Part shown: piece after piece, positions 8,433 to 16,608 of the stretch | Layout: every line of letters starts with the position of its first letter | How positions within the stretch are numbered: position 1 is the stretch's first letter | Assembly: GCF_001896955.1 (NCBI RefSeq) | Contig: NZ_MKRN01000188.1 | Location: 1 to 36,410, forward strand | Direction: 5' to 3' | Length of the DNA stretch: 36,410 nucleotides | Source of the DNA: Nitrobacter sp. 62-13 | GTDB taxonomy: Bacteria > Pseudomonadota > Alphaproteobacteria > Rhizobiales > Xanthobacteraceae | Program-made: the position numbers and the translations under genes | The notes under the pieces: model-generated | Told to the model about the DNA's origin: nothing | The model's input: only the letters and a program-made list of their open reading frames with translations | Databases searched by the model: none

Positions 8433-8909
8433 TCAGTTTGACCGACCTGCCGCTGATCGCTGGCCGACGCGGTGCTTGAGTTCGATGCGATCGCGCGAGG
8501 AGACCGCCAGGAGATCGGCGGCGCGCCACACCACGTTCTCCTCGAATTCGCTGACGTGACCGTCCGCATAAACCAGTTCCCACATCATTTCGACGATGCG
8601 CAAACGATCCTCATCGTTCAGCGATCGCATGATCACGCTGGTGAAATGATAGAGGTCGACCGCTTCGCCCTCAACCAGCGTCGCCGCCTCGATCAGCTTG
8701 TCGGCGGTGCCGGGGTCCAATTCAAAACGGGTTTCGATCAGTTCGTGCAACTTGCGAAGTTCAACATCGGAAGGCGCACCGTCGAGCGAGATGATATGGA
8801 CGAACAGCGCAGTCGCCGCGAGCTTGCACCCCGTTTCGTCGAATGACCGATGTTCCGGCGTTTCGGATGACACAACGTCGGCAATGAAATGGCGCAGTCT
8901 GTCGAGCAT
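8433..8909 (-). CDS. TerB-like (tellurite-resistance-type) family protein
   Basis: 158 aa. All-helical and acidic, with the family pattern: an early helix (KLAATALFVHIISLDGAPSDVELRKLHELIE) and a second, related half ending in ELVYADGHVSEFEENVVWRAADLLAVS. The D-G-x-x-S/(D)-x-E repeats in both halves match the TerB fold, in which acidic clusters bind metal. The basic tail (KHRVGQRSAAGRSN) is variable in such proteins. TerB-like domains also occur outside tellurite clusters, so a resistance role is not implied. It sits alone, 179 nt upstream of the SDR on the same strand. Confidence 0.8.
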   Translation of the reverse strand: MLDRLRHFIADVVSSETPEHRSFDETGCKLAATALFVHIISLDGAPSDVELRKLHELIETRFELDPGTADKLIEAATLVEGEAVDLYHFTSVIMRSLNDEDRLRIVEMMWELVYADGHVSEFEENVVWRAADLLAVSSRDRIELKHRVGQRSAAGRSN

Positions 8910-9033
8910 CGATTCGTCTGCCGCAATGTTGGAATGTCACGCGAGCGCGTTCATCAATACGGAAGTCAACCATGCACCTTGCGCCGGAGTTCCCCGCGAA
9001 AGGATTACGCTTCGGCAAGGCAGCAGCTGAAGC

Positions 9034-9264
9034 CTACTCGCCGTGCTCGGTCAAGGTCCTGGCGCACCTCTTGCTGAGCTTGGCGCGGTGTTCCTTCAAG
9101 CACGCCAGAACGACCATATCGCCGTCGTTCATCTTGGACCGGCAATACCGCGTCACGTCTCGCGCGCAGTCGGAATGATGCTTTTCCGCAGCGCTTTGCG
9201 CCGACGCGACGCCGGTCATTCCGAGCAGGGACAGAAGCGATAAAATGGCGGCAAGGCGGGTCAT
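9034..9264 (-). CDS. Small secreted Cys-containing protein (GLG1/Cys-rich repeat-like)
   Basis: 76 aa from the ATG at 9264. Residues 1-22 form a clear Sec signal peptide (ILSLLSLLGMTGVASA, cleavage before QSAAEK). The mature part has four Cys in the pattern C-x7-C-x12-C-x12-C (C33-A-R-D-V-T-R-Y-C, then VVLACLKEHRAKLSKRC). This resembles the Cys-rich repeat named after vertebrate GLG1, which is widespread as short periplasmic proteins in alphaproteobacteria. Two disulfides are likely. Function unknown. Confidence 0.8.
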   Translation of the reverse strand: MTRLAAILSLLSLLGMTGVASAQSAAEKHHSDCARDVTRYCRSKMNDGDMVVLACLKEHRAKLSKRCARTLTEHGE

Positions 9265-9353
9265 CGGTGCTCCATCAGTTTCGGTTGAAATCTACCTGCA
9301 TCTTGCAAAATCGGCCGGCGGTCCTCAATCACATGCTCCTGAATCGAACAAGC

Positions 9354-9400
9354 TGGCACCGCTCACGTGACTCGAATACGCGACTTCTATCATTATGGAG
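9354..9400 (-). pseudogene. Degenerate tRNA-Thr 3' half (candidate attachment-site remnant)
   Basis: Aligns with the 3' half of the intact tRNA-Thr at 10306-10381 on the same strand. CGTGACTCGAA and ACGCGAC are identical blocks and ATCATTA from the anticodon region is also kept; differences are mainly transitions plus one indel. The similarity runs from CCA to about the anticodon and then stops, the extent typical of integrase target sites. It cannot fold as a whole tRNA because the 5' half is missing. Confidence 0.65.
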
Positions 9401-9505
9401 TGAGAAAAAGTCTGTAGCAGCAGCATGGTTCAAGCGCTTTCTCAGCCGAGGCGCCCAGCGGTCTGTCCGGGCCGGCGCGCACAGCCGATTCAATCAGCGC
9501 GAGAA

Positions 9506-9751
9506 TCAAGATGACAGCATCTCCTCCCCTGAAACGACCTTTTCCACCGCTGCGATGCCGCGATCGGCCAATTGTATTTTGTGCCTGACCCCCTCCTGGC
9601 GCCAGGCGACGATCATCGCGTGTGCCGCGTCTTGCCGCAGCTCTGCACGCCGGACCGCTTGTCCCGAGAATGTCAGGTAGCGCATCACGATGTCGAGCGC
9701 CTCGCTCAAAACAGCCGGGTCCACATCCAAGGGCCACAGGTACGGCAACAT
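9506..9751 (-). CDS. Small hypothetical protein
   Basis: 81 aa from the ATG at 9751, chosen because GAGGAG lies 6 nt upstream; a GTG at 9772 is less well placed. Not recognised. The sequence is amphipathic helical (DPAVLSEALDIVMRYLTFSGQA, then DAAHAMIVAWRQEGVRHKIQLADRGIAAVEKVV), with no signal peptide or membrane segment. The strong ribosome binding site and protein-like composition support a real gene. It lies inside the proposed tRNA-Thr scar, so it may be cargo. Function unknown. Confidence 0.55.
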   Translation of the reverse strand: MLPYLWPLDVDPAVLSEALDIVMRYLTFSGQAVRRAELRQDAAHAMIVAWRQEGVRHKIQLADRGIAAVEKVVSGEEMLSS

Positions 9752-9814
9752 CACACACTCCTCGTCGCGCACGGTGTGAAAGCGTCTACGACCTAAAAGG
9801 GTTCCAGAAACTAA

Positions 9815-10074
9815 TCAGGGACGGGCCCTTTTGGCTACTGAAAGCTTCCGGTTTTCGGTGAGATATTCAATCCACAGCCGCTCCATCATTCGCTCCGCCT
9901 CTCCGGCTGGTACTCCTCTCCGTTCTTCAAGGACCTTCCCATTTGGCCTTTATGGACCGTGCCGGAGTCAGGATTGTCGAAGTGCGGCATGAATGTCGCT
10001 CCGGCAGGGATGCGCGTCATGCCTTCCGTGGTCACCATGAATTGGTCGGGCGTTCCGGGTGTCGCCCTATGCAT
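9815..10074 (-). pseudogene. Two overlapping small reading frames, possibly one frameshifted small gene
   Basis: A 62-codon frame (10074-9886) contains a protein-like stretch (MTRIPAGATFMPHFDNP, then DSGTVHKGQMG). It ends at a TGA overlapped by ATG-ATG of a second frame (9889-9815) reading MMERLWIEYLTENRKLSV. Read together they look like a single ~80-aa protein with one frameshift. Alternatively these are two short overlapping genes, or chance. No ribosome binding site is obvious and no family was recognised. Confidence 0.3.
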
Positions 10075-10305
10075 CTTCTCGAGCGGCCGTCTCTCCGCGA
10101 AGTTCGAGATGGATCCGCGTCATCGCCTTCCGGCCGCCTTGAGCAAGAACACCCGCTTGAGCAAGGACACCCGTATGAGCGGAACGAGCCTCGTGCAGCA
10201 AGCGAGCTTTCTTTCGCCTGGTTGCTCGCTGGCTCCTTTGACGAAACAGGGACCGGATAACCCAGCCGGCCTGACAAATTTAGTCAGTATTTTCGGCCAT
10301 AGGGT

Positions 10306-10381
10306 TGGTGCCGCTTGCGTGACTCGAACACGCGACCCCATCATTACGAATGATGTGCTCTACCAACTGAGCTAAAGCGGC
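10306..10381 (-). tRNA. tRNA-Thr (anticodon CGT)
   Basis: 76 nt including CCA. On the minus strand the acceptor GCCGCTT pairs with AAGCGGC, the D arm is TAGCTCAGTTGGTAGAGC, the anticodon stem ATCAT/ATGAT holds loop TCGTA with flanking bases, and the T arm contains GTTCGAGTC. The anticodon CGT is at 10346-10348 on the plus strand (read ACG). It decodes ACG threonine codons. A decayed 3'-half copy lies about 0.95 kb away on the 3' side. Confidence 0.97.
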
Positions 10382-10518
10382 TTAACCCTTCACATGCCAG
10401 GGTCATTGCGGCGCGGCCGGAAACATTCCGGCGCACCTCGCTCCTGATTATCGGGCGCTGTCCCCCTTTGCAAGAACCCGACGCCGCGCCGCCGACAAAT
10501 ATCGCTGCCCGGCGGCCG

Positions 10519-12171
10519 TCAGGTGCTCCGACGCGACAGGAGACCGCGCAATCCTCCGGCCTGGCGCGCGGCCGGCGTGTTTTCCTCAGCAAATCCATCG
10601 TTTTGCTGATCTTCATCGACTCCCGGATCGTCGGGGGCGCGAACGATCGGAATCACCGCGGGAATGTCGGGCGCGCCGGTCTTGTCCGAGTCCGGTTGGG
10701 CACGGAAGCCCGGCGACGGCTCGGCCTCGACTCCGGCCGGTGACGGTTCGACCGCGATGACCGGCGTTGCGCCGTCCTGAGCGGCGGAATCCTCCGTCGG
10801 AGACGCCGGCGGCAACGCTTCGACGCGCGGCGCTTCGCCCGCGATCTGGTCCGGGAGTCCGGCCTCGACCAAAGCGGGCCGGCTCGACGGCAGCGCCGCC
10901 AGCGGGGTCTGCCACTGAAAGGCATCGAGCCGCCCGGTCACCGGCGAGACCGGACGCCAGTGGTCCGACACGTATCCGTCCGCGGTCCAGACCGGATCGT
11001 GCAGGGCACGAACCGCACGCAGCGTCCAGGCGCGGGCGCGGCCGCTATCGCCGTGTTCGTTGTGCTCGATTTCGGCCATCAGCATCGCAACGCGTTGTGT
11101 CGGCGCGGCAATCAGCGGCTCCAGTGCGGCGCGGGCGCGGGCGAATTCGCTGGCGTCGATCGCAGCGCGCGCAATGGCCATCGCGCCTTCCGGATGACCT
11201 GGCGTTTTTTCCGCCAGCGTCTCGACCCGCGCCAGCCGCTCCCGCGCCGAATCGCCGGGCGTGACATGGGCATAAGCGTCCGCGAGATCAGGGTGCGGCT
11301 GCGCCAGCCACGCGGTTTCGATCATCCGCATCGCACGCCGCATCTGGTTCGCTTCGCTCAGATACCTGCTCGCAAGCACCACGGCCGGAACGAGCGTCGG
11401 GGCGAATTTCACCGCCTCCATGACGCTCGTACGTGACGCGTCGCGATCCGACTGTTCAAGCTCCAGCGCCCGCGCGGTCAGCAGCACGCCGCGCTGACGG
11501 CGATACAGCGCCTTGTCGATGAGCCCAGACGCGACGTTCTTGTCGAGGATGGCAAGCGCGCCGGTCCAGTCGGCCCGCGCGCAACGGTAGCCGAGCGCGG
11601 CCTGCGAAGCCCACATCGACGACGGTGAAACCTTGAGCGCTTCCTCGGCGATCGCCACCGCGGCCGCGCGATCATCGGCACGCTGGGCTTCGATGAAAAG
11701 CCCGCGCAAGCCCAACAACCGCGTGTCCGCCCGTTCGGCCATGGCGCGGAAGGCGCGCTGCGCGCGGTCCGCATTGCCGTCGAGCTGCGCGGACTGCGCA
11801 TGCAGCAGCAACGTCAACGGATCGCGCGACACCAGCCGCCGGGCAGCCCTGGCATGTGATCGTGCGGCTGCAGCGTCGCCCTGACCGATCGCGAGAAGTC
11901 CACGGGTCACCGCCTCCCGGCCGCGCGCGTTGCGGCGATCCCGCCGCGCCCGCCGCATGCGCTTCGGCGCGAGCCACAGACCCCGCACGATGCTCCACAC
12001 CAGAACGGCGGCAACGACAAGCAGGCCCAATCCAAGTATGAAAGCCGGCACCGTTGCTTCGATACGCCAGACATCCCACGACATCACGATCGTGCCGGTC
12101 TGATCGGCGACCCAGGTGGCGCCCAGCGCCGCGAGTGCAATGAGAACGAGGAACAGGATAATGCGGAACAT
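10519..12171 (-). CDS. hemY: HemY-like TPR membrane protein of the heme cluster
   Basis: 550 aa. Two N-terminal membrane helices (about residues 3-23 and 41-65) are followed by a basic segment (PKRMRRARRDRRNARG) and a long helical region with tetratricopeptide-like repeats (AARSHARAARRLVSRDPLTLLLHAQSAQL and onward). This is the HemY N-terminal domain architecture. The C-terminal ~110 residues are Pro/Ala/Glu-rich and probably disordered. This HemY is not the oxygen-dependent protoporphyrinogen oxidase of the same name; its role in tetrapyrrole metabolism is not well defined. It follows the mitofilin-like gene by 7 nt, last in the hemC-hemD block. Confidence 0.9.
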   Translation of the reverse strand: MFRIILFLVLIALAALGATWVADQTGTIVMSWDVWRIEATVPAFILGLGLLVVAAVLVWSIVRGLWLAPKRMRRARRDRRNARGREAVTRGLLAIGQGDAAAARSHARAARRLVSRDPLTLLLHAQSAQLDGNADRAQRAFRAMAERADTRLLGLRGLFIEAQRADDRAAAVAIAEEALKVSPSSMWASQAALGYRCARADWTGALAILDKNVASGLIDKALYRRQRGVLLTARALELEQSDRDASRTSVMEAVKFAPTLVPAVVLASRYLSEANQMRRAMRMIETAWLAQPHPDLADAYAHVTPGDSARERLARVETLAEKTPGHPEGAMAIARAAIDASEFARARAALEPLIAAPTQRVAMLMAEIEHNEHGDSGRARAWTLRAVRALHDPVWTADGYVSDHWRPVSPVTGRLDAFQWQTPLAALPSSRPALVEAGLPDQIAGEAPRVEALPPASPTEDSAAQDGATPVIAVEPSPAGVEAEPSPGFRAQPDSDKTGAPDIPAVIPIVRAPDDPGVDEDQQNDGFAEENTPAARQAGGLRGLLSRRST

Positions 12172-12178
12172 CTGAAAC

Positions 12179-13474
12179 CTATGGCGCTGGTTTGGTCAGC
12201 GCCGCCATCGCGTCGGCTGCGAATTGACGCGACGCGGCAAGAGCGGCATCGTGTGCGTCGACCCTGGCGAGCCAAGGTTCGGCGGCGGTGCGATCGGCCG
12301 CAGGAAGTGAGTTCAATTCTGCCTTCGCTGCGGCCACGTCGTTTTGCCGCGCCGCTGCGGCGATGCGCTCGACGATGGCGCTGGCGGCTTCCTTGTGCGA
12401 ACCGTCGATGCGTTCGACGTGCACCAGACGTGCGGCGCCCTCCTGCAACCGATTTATGATGCTGCTGCCGGTCGTCGCCATGACCGGCGTCGATGCCGGC
12501 GCAATCTTCGGCACGATCGCAAGCAGTTCGCGAGACAATGCGTTCGCACTTGGCACGCCCGAGTCCGCAAACACTTCCAGCGATTTTAACGTGCCGGGAT
12601 CGGCGATCAGGCCCTTCGACGCCGCCAGCAGATCGCCATAAGGCTGCCCCTGGCGCACCGCCGCATTGAGCAGCGTCGCGGCCATCGCCCGGCGGAGCGG
12701 CACGTCATCGGCCGGAGCCGGCTCATGCTTGGTTGCGTCGGCGCTCTGGGTTTGTGTTGTCTGCTCGACCTGGTGTTCGACTTGAGCGAGCCGGGCGCTG
12801 ATGGCCGCAAGATCAGACGCATCGTCGGCGTCACGAGGCGCGGCCGCGCCCTCCTTCAGTCCCGCCGCCAGCTTGTCGGACTGACCACGAACCGCGGCGA
12901 GTTCGCTGCGCAAGGATGCAACGGATTTTTCCAGGGCATCGACACGCGCAGCAGCGGCCGGATCGGACGCCGGAGCAGCCGGCTTGCCGGCTTTGGATTC
13001 GACGCTGGCTAACCGGTTCGAAAGATCGCCGAACTGCTCCTGACTGACTTGCGGCGCAGGCGCGGAGGACAATAGCGGCAAGTCCGCCAGCCGCGCGCCG
13101 GCGATCACGAACCCGGCCGCGACCGCGCCGCTGAGCGCACCAACCACGGCCGACAAGGCACGGGAGCGCGGAGGCGGAGCAACGGGCTGCTCGGAGATGG
13201 ACTGTTGATCGCCCATAGCGCCATCCGTAGCACCGGAATCGGACTCATCCGCATTAGACATTCGATTGGCTTCGAGGTCTGCGGCAGACGAGTTGTTGTG
13301 CCAGCCCCCCTCCTGCGTCACGTCATCCTGCCTGGTATCGGCGGCTCCGTCCGAAAGTCCCGAAGCGGCTTGATCCGCCTCCTTGGCGCTTTCAGTCGTT
13401 TCAATGTCCGTCGCAGGCGAGTGCTTCTGCGAGCCCCCCTCCTGCGACGCGTCATCGTGCCTGTCATCTGCCAT
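12179..13474 (-). CDS. Mitofilin-domain inner-membrane protein
   Basis: 431 aa from the ATG at 13474, with GGGGAA 8 nt upstream. An acidic, low-complexity N-terminus (1-105) precedes one membrane helix at about 107-127 (SAVVGALSGAVAAGFVIAGA), then a coiled-coil region (RLASVESKAGK, VDALEKSVASLRSELAAVRGQ) and a C-terminal helical domain (ATLLNAAVRQGQPYGDLLAA and onward). This is the layout of alphaproteobacterial mitofilin proteins, relatives of mitochondrial Mic60, which shape intracytoplasmic membranes; their gene is regularly found between hemD and hemY. The N-terminus contains a duplicated ~19-residue block (DD-x-x-QEGG). Confidence 0.88.
   Translation of the reverse strand: MADDRHDDASQEGGSQKHSPATDIETTESAKEADQAASGLSDGAADTRQDDVTQEGGWHNNSSAADLEANRMSNADESDSGATDGAMGDQQSISEQPVAPPPRSRALSAVVGALSGAVAAGFVIAGARLADLPLLSSAPAPQVSQEQFGDLSNRLASVESKAGKPAAPASDPAAAARVDALEKSVASLRSELAAVRGQSDKLAAGLKEGAAAPRDADDASDLAAISARLAQVEHQVEQTTQTQSADATKHEPAPADDVPLRRAMAATLLNAAVRQGQPYGDLLAASKGLIADPGTLKSLEVFADSGVPSANALSRELLAIVPKIAPASTPVMATTGSSIINRLQEGAARLVHVERIDGSHKEAASAIVERIAAAARQNDVAAAKAELNSLPAADRTAAEPWLARVDAHDAALAASRQFAADAMAALTKPAP
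13271..13456 (-). repeat. Internal duplication in the mitofilin-like gene
   Basis: Residues 7-25 (DDASQEGGSQKHSPATDIE) and 50-68 (DDVTQEGGWHNNSSAADLE) are clearly related, 43 codons apart. The DNA core CAGCCCCCCTCCTGCG (with GA/CA variation at the start) is shared. Copies at 13400-13456 and 13271-13327. Confidence 0.7.
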
Positions 13475-13590
13475 CGTCACGGTTCCCCATTGCGGCGACA
13501 CATCGGTATCAGATCGAGACCCCTCTCCCTATTACCCCGATTACGGTCGCAACGCACCAACTACCGCGCCAGCGGCCGCACCGCACAATT

Positions 13591-14337
13591 TCACCGCGAT
13601 GAAGGCTGCAACGCGCCGTCAAGCGCCTCCAATACCGCATTTTCGGCCGGCGCGCGCGCCACCACCACCTGCGGAGCGCCGGCATCGCGCAGAATTGAGG
13701 CCACGGCTCCGGAGATACAGCATTGCGGGATCGCCAAAGCCGATATTTCGACGCCACCGACGCGAACGGCGTCCAGAAATGCACGGGCGCTGCGTCGCGA
13801 GTAATGCAGCACCGCCGAAATCCGGTGGGCGGCAAATGCATCGCAGACGTCGCGGGCGAGATTCGCCACCGGCGCCATCCGGTAGCAGATCGCCGTCATC
13901 ACGGCCAAACCGCGCGTTCCGAGTTCTGCGGCGAGGTCGCATGACCGGTCAGCCGCCGCAAGATAAAGTATTTTGGCCCCCCTCGGCAGGGTTTTGGCGC
14001 GAACGCTCTTGATGATGAGTTCGCGCAATGCGATCGCATCACCGCCCGCCGCGGCCACGTCCCGAAAGCCGGCATCGCGCGCCGCCTCCGCGGTATGCCG
14101 GCCGACCGCGAACACGGCCAGCCCCAGCAGCGACTCTCTGCCCGGATGTGCGGCGAGCGCGCGCAGCGCGTTGGCGCTGGTCACGATGACGGCATCGTAG
14201 CCCGCGTCCGGATCGATCTCGAACGGGACCGCTTCGAAACGCAGCACCGGCGACAGCAGAACCTCGAGCCCCTTCGCGCGGAGTGCCGCGGCCGTGGTCT
14301 CGTTGTCCGGCTCCGGCCGTGTGACGAGAACCGCCAA
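13591..14337 (-). CDS. hemD: Uroporphyrinogen-III synthase
   Basis: Cyclises hydroxymethylbilane with inversion of ring D to give uroporphyrinogen III. 248 aa from a TTG at 14337, with GGAG 9 nt upstream lying in the end of hemC; the start codon is 4 nt after the hemC stop, suggesting translational coupling. The N-terminus AVLVTRPEPDNETTAAALRAKG is the family start, followed by DAVIVTSANALRAL, VFAVGRHTAEAARDAGF and, in the second half, the VLHYSRRSARAFLDAV strand-helix. Longer upstream readings run into hemC and show no similarity. HemD is poorly conserved; position after hemC strengthens the call. Confidence 0.93.
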   Translation of the reverse strand: MAVLVTRPEPDNETTAAALRAKGLEVLLSPVLRFEAVPFEIDPDAGYDAVIVTSANALRALAAHPGRESLLGLAVFAVGRHTAEAARDAGFRDVAAAGGDAIALRELIIKSVRAKTLPRGAKILYLAAADRSCDLAAELGTRGLAVMTAICYRMAPVANLARDVCDAFAAHRISAVLHYSRRSARAFLDAVRVGGVEISALAIPQCCISGAVASILRDAGAPQVVVARAPAENAVLEALDGALQPSSR

Positions 14338-14341
14338 CGCC

Positions 14342-15292
14342 TTATGCTCCGGCGAACAGCGTGAAGAATTTCTCGCCGGCGCGCTCGCGCAGTTCCCGCG
14401 CGGCGTCCGCACCGAGCGCGATTGCATCGGCACGCCCACCCTCGCGCGTGGTCTCATAGGACTCCTTGCCATCGGGAGAAATGATGAGGCCGCGGAAATG
14501 GATGCGATCACCGTTCACGCGGCAATGGCCGCCGATCGGCGTGCGGCAGGAGCCGTCGAGCAGCGCCAGAAAGCTCCGCTCGGCGCTCAGCGCAACTTCC
14601 GTCTCGGAATCGCCGATCGCCTTGACGAAGGAATTGATGCGGTCATCGTCACGGCGCGACTCGATCGCGATGGCGCCCTGCCCGACCGCCGGCAGGAATT
14701 CGTCGACCTCCAGAACGCGGGTCGCCTTGTCCTGCAATCCGAGGCGATTGAGGCCAGCCAGCGCCAGCAGCGTGGCATCGGCCTCTCCCGCCGCGATCTT
14801 GCGCAAGCGCGTCTCGACATTGCCGCGCAATGAATTGACTTTCAGGTCCGGGCGCAGCCGCAGCACCATGGCTTGCCGCCGCAGCGAGGCCGTCCCAACC
14901 GTCGCGCCTGCCGGCAGATCCTTCAAAGAGCCGGCGCGCGGGCTGATAAAGACGTCGCGAACGTCCTCGCGCGGCAAAAACGCCGGCAGCCAGGTGGCGT
15001 CAGGCAGAAAGGTCGGCACGTCCTTGGACGAATGCACTGCGAAATCGATCGAGCCCGCCAGCAGGGCTTCCTCGATCTCCTTGGTAAAGAGACCCTTGCC
15101 GCCGACATCGAAAAGCGGACGATCCTGAATCGCATCGCCCGAGGTGCGGATGGTCTTGATGACGATTCGCTCGGGCTCGACCTGATGCGCCCGCGCCAGC
15201 CGGCCACGCACCTCGTGGGCCTGCGCCAGCGCCAGCGGGCTGCCGCGGGTGCCGATCGTTGCCAATATGTCTGTCTCACCCGAGGATTGCAC
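14342..15292 (-). CDS. hemC: Hydroxymethylbilane synthase (porphobilinogen deaminase)
   Basis: Polymerises four porphobilinogens into hydroxymethylbilane on a covalently bound dipyrromethane cofactor. 316 aa from a GTG at 15292, with GAGG 7 nt upstream. Landmarks: IGTRGSPLALAQA at the N-terminus, SGD, FTKEIEEALL, the catalytic region DFAVHSSKDVPT, TASLRRQ, LRGNVETRL and the cofactor-attachment Cys249 in LLDGSCRTPIGG. First gene of the block hemC-hemD-mitofilin-hemY and divergent from tsaD across 229 nt, which must hold both promoters. Confidence 0.97.
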   Translation of the reverse strand: MQSSGETDILATIGTRGSPLALAQAHEVRGRLARAHQVEPERIVIKTIRTSGDAIQDRPLFDVGGKGLFTKEIEEALLAGSIDFAVHSSKDVPTFLPDATWLPAFLPREDVRDVFISPRAGSLKDLPAGATVGTASLRRQAMVLRLRPDLKVNSLRGNVETRLRKIAAGEADATLLALAGLNRLGLQDKATRVLEVDEFLPAVGQGAIAIESRRDDDRINSFVKAIGDSETEVALSAERSFLALLDGSCRTPIGGHCRVNGDRIHFRGLIISPDGKESYETTREGGRADAIALGADAARELRERAGEKFFTLFAGA

Positions 15293-15521
15293 GCCAGGAC
15301 CTCATAATGTTCCACCGTCAGGGAAGGGAAACGCTGGTTTACCGGATAACGCAAGACCATATCTCGTGGTCCCATTCCAGCATTCTCACGCCCTTGCCGC
15401 GGAAGCTGCTTGTAAAGGCTGGAATCAGCGGGGCAGATTCTGATTTTGACATCCGCTTGACGGGTTTGCTGCAAAGTGGGTAGCGAGTGTCAAAGTCACC
15501 CCCGCTGGATACGATATACCG

Positions 15522-16595
15522 ATGCTGGTGCTAGGGATCGAGACCACCTGCGACGAAACCGCAGCCGCCGTGGTCGAGCGCCAAGCCGACGGAAGCGCCC
15601 GGATTCTCTCCAATGTCGTGCGCTCGCAGACCCGAGAACATGCTCCCTATGGGGGCGTGGTTCCTGAAATCGCAGCGCGCGCCCATGTCGATCTGCTCGA
15701 CGGCATTATAGCCCGCGCCATCAAGGAATCGGGCGTGGACTTTCCCCAGCTTTCCGGGGTCGCGGCTGCTGCCGGACCGGGCCTGATCGGCGGCGTCATC
15801 GTGGGTCTGACCACGGCAAAGGCGATCGCACTCGTTCACCGAACGCCGCTGATCGCGGTCAATCACCTGGAGGCCCACGCGCTGACGCCACGGCTGACCG
15901 GCCGACTGGAATTTCCCTACTGCCTGTTCCTCGCCTCCGGCGGCCATACCCAGATCGTCGCGGTGCTCGGCGTCGGCCATTATGTACGGCTCGGCACCAC
16001 GGTCGATGACGCCATGGGCGAGGCCTTCGACAAGGTGGCGAAGATGCTCGGCCTGCCCTACCCCGGCGGACCGCAGGTCGAGCGCGCCGCGGCGAGCGGC
16101 GACGCCACCCGATTCAACTTTCCCCGGCCGATGCTCGGACGTCCCGACGCCAACTTCTCGCTCTCCGGCCTGAAAACCGCCGTGCGCAACGATGCCGGTC
16201 GCATCGACCCGCTGGAGCCGCAGGATATCAGCGATCTCTGCGCCGGATTCCAGGCCGCCGTGCTGGAGGCGACGGCCGATCGACTCAGCGTCGGCCTTAA
16301 ACTGTTTGAAGAGCGGTTCGGCGCGCCGCGCGCGCTGGTCGCCGCCGGAGGCGTCGCCGCCAATCAGGCGATCCGCGGGGCGCTTGAGGGCGTTGCGGCC
16401 AGCGCGAGGACCCCGCTCATCATTCCTCCGCCTGACCTGTGCACCGACAACGGCGCCATGATCGCGTGGGCCGGCGCCGAACGGCTGGCGGCCGGCTTGA
16501 CCGATACGCTCGAGGCTCCTCCGCGTGCGCGCTGGCTGCTGGATGCAAAGGCGCAGGCGCCCGCGGGCTTCGCCAACACCCGCGCCGGATTTTGA
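15522..16595 (+). CDS. tsaD: tRNA N6-adenosine threonylcarbamoyltransferase subunit TsaD
   Basis: With TsaB and TsaE it transfers threonylcarbamoyl from TC-AMP to A37 of tRNAs that read ANN codons. 357 aa, full length. The N-terminus [15 protein letters not shown] is the ASKHA phosphate-1 motif. The metal site H115-L-E-A-H119 is present, followed by [29 protein letters not shown] and [14 protein letters not shown]. The ATG at 15522 fits the family start, though the ribosome binding site is weak. Divergent from hemC; gpsA begins 13 nt after its stop, probably co-transcribed. Confidence 0.97.
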   Translation: MLVLGIETTCDETAAAVVERQADGSARILSNVVRSQTREHAPYGGVVPEIAARAHVDLLDGIIARAIKESGVDFPQLSGVAAAAGPGLIGGVIVGLTTAKAIALVHRTPLIAVNHLEAHALTPRLTGRLEFPYCLFLASGGHTQIVAVLGVGHYVRLGTTVDDAMGEAFDKVAKMLGLPYPGGPQVERAAASGDATRFNFPRPMLGRPDANFSLSGLKTAVRNDAGRIDPLEPQDISDLCAGFQAAVLEATADRLSVGLKLFEERFGAPRALVAAGGVAANQAIRGALEGVAASARTPLIIPPPDLCTDNGAMIAWAGAERLAAGLTDTLEAPPRARWLLDAKAQAPAGFANTRAGF

Positions 16596-16608
16596 AGGCG
16601 GTGTCGCG

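Larger units (their letters stand above)
9354..10381. mobile_element. Candidate scar of an element integrated at tRNA-Thr
   Basis: Bounded by the tRNA-Thr 3'-half fragment and the intact tRNA-Thr, both on the minus strand. The geometry fits integration at the tRNA 3' end, with the gene restored on one side and the old 3' end displaced. The interior (about 0.95 kb) holds only small reading frames and no recognisable integrase, so any element is now a remnant. Inference from one imperfect repeat. Confidence 0.4.

Noticed and set aside
4428-8900. Second copy of the tRNA-Ala 3' end that would delimit an island containing the autotransporter
   Set aside because: I scanned for TGGCTCCACCA and GGTTCGATCCC downstream and saw no convincing duplicate.
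10519-12171. Calling hemY protoporphyrinogen oxidase
   Set aside because: No FAD-binding GxGxxG motif; the protein has two N-terminal membrane helices and TPR-like repeats, so it is the other protein called HemY.
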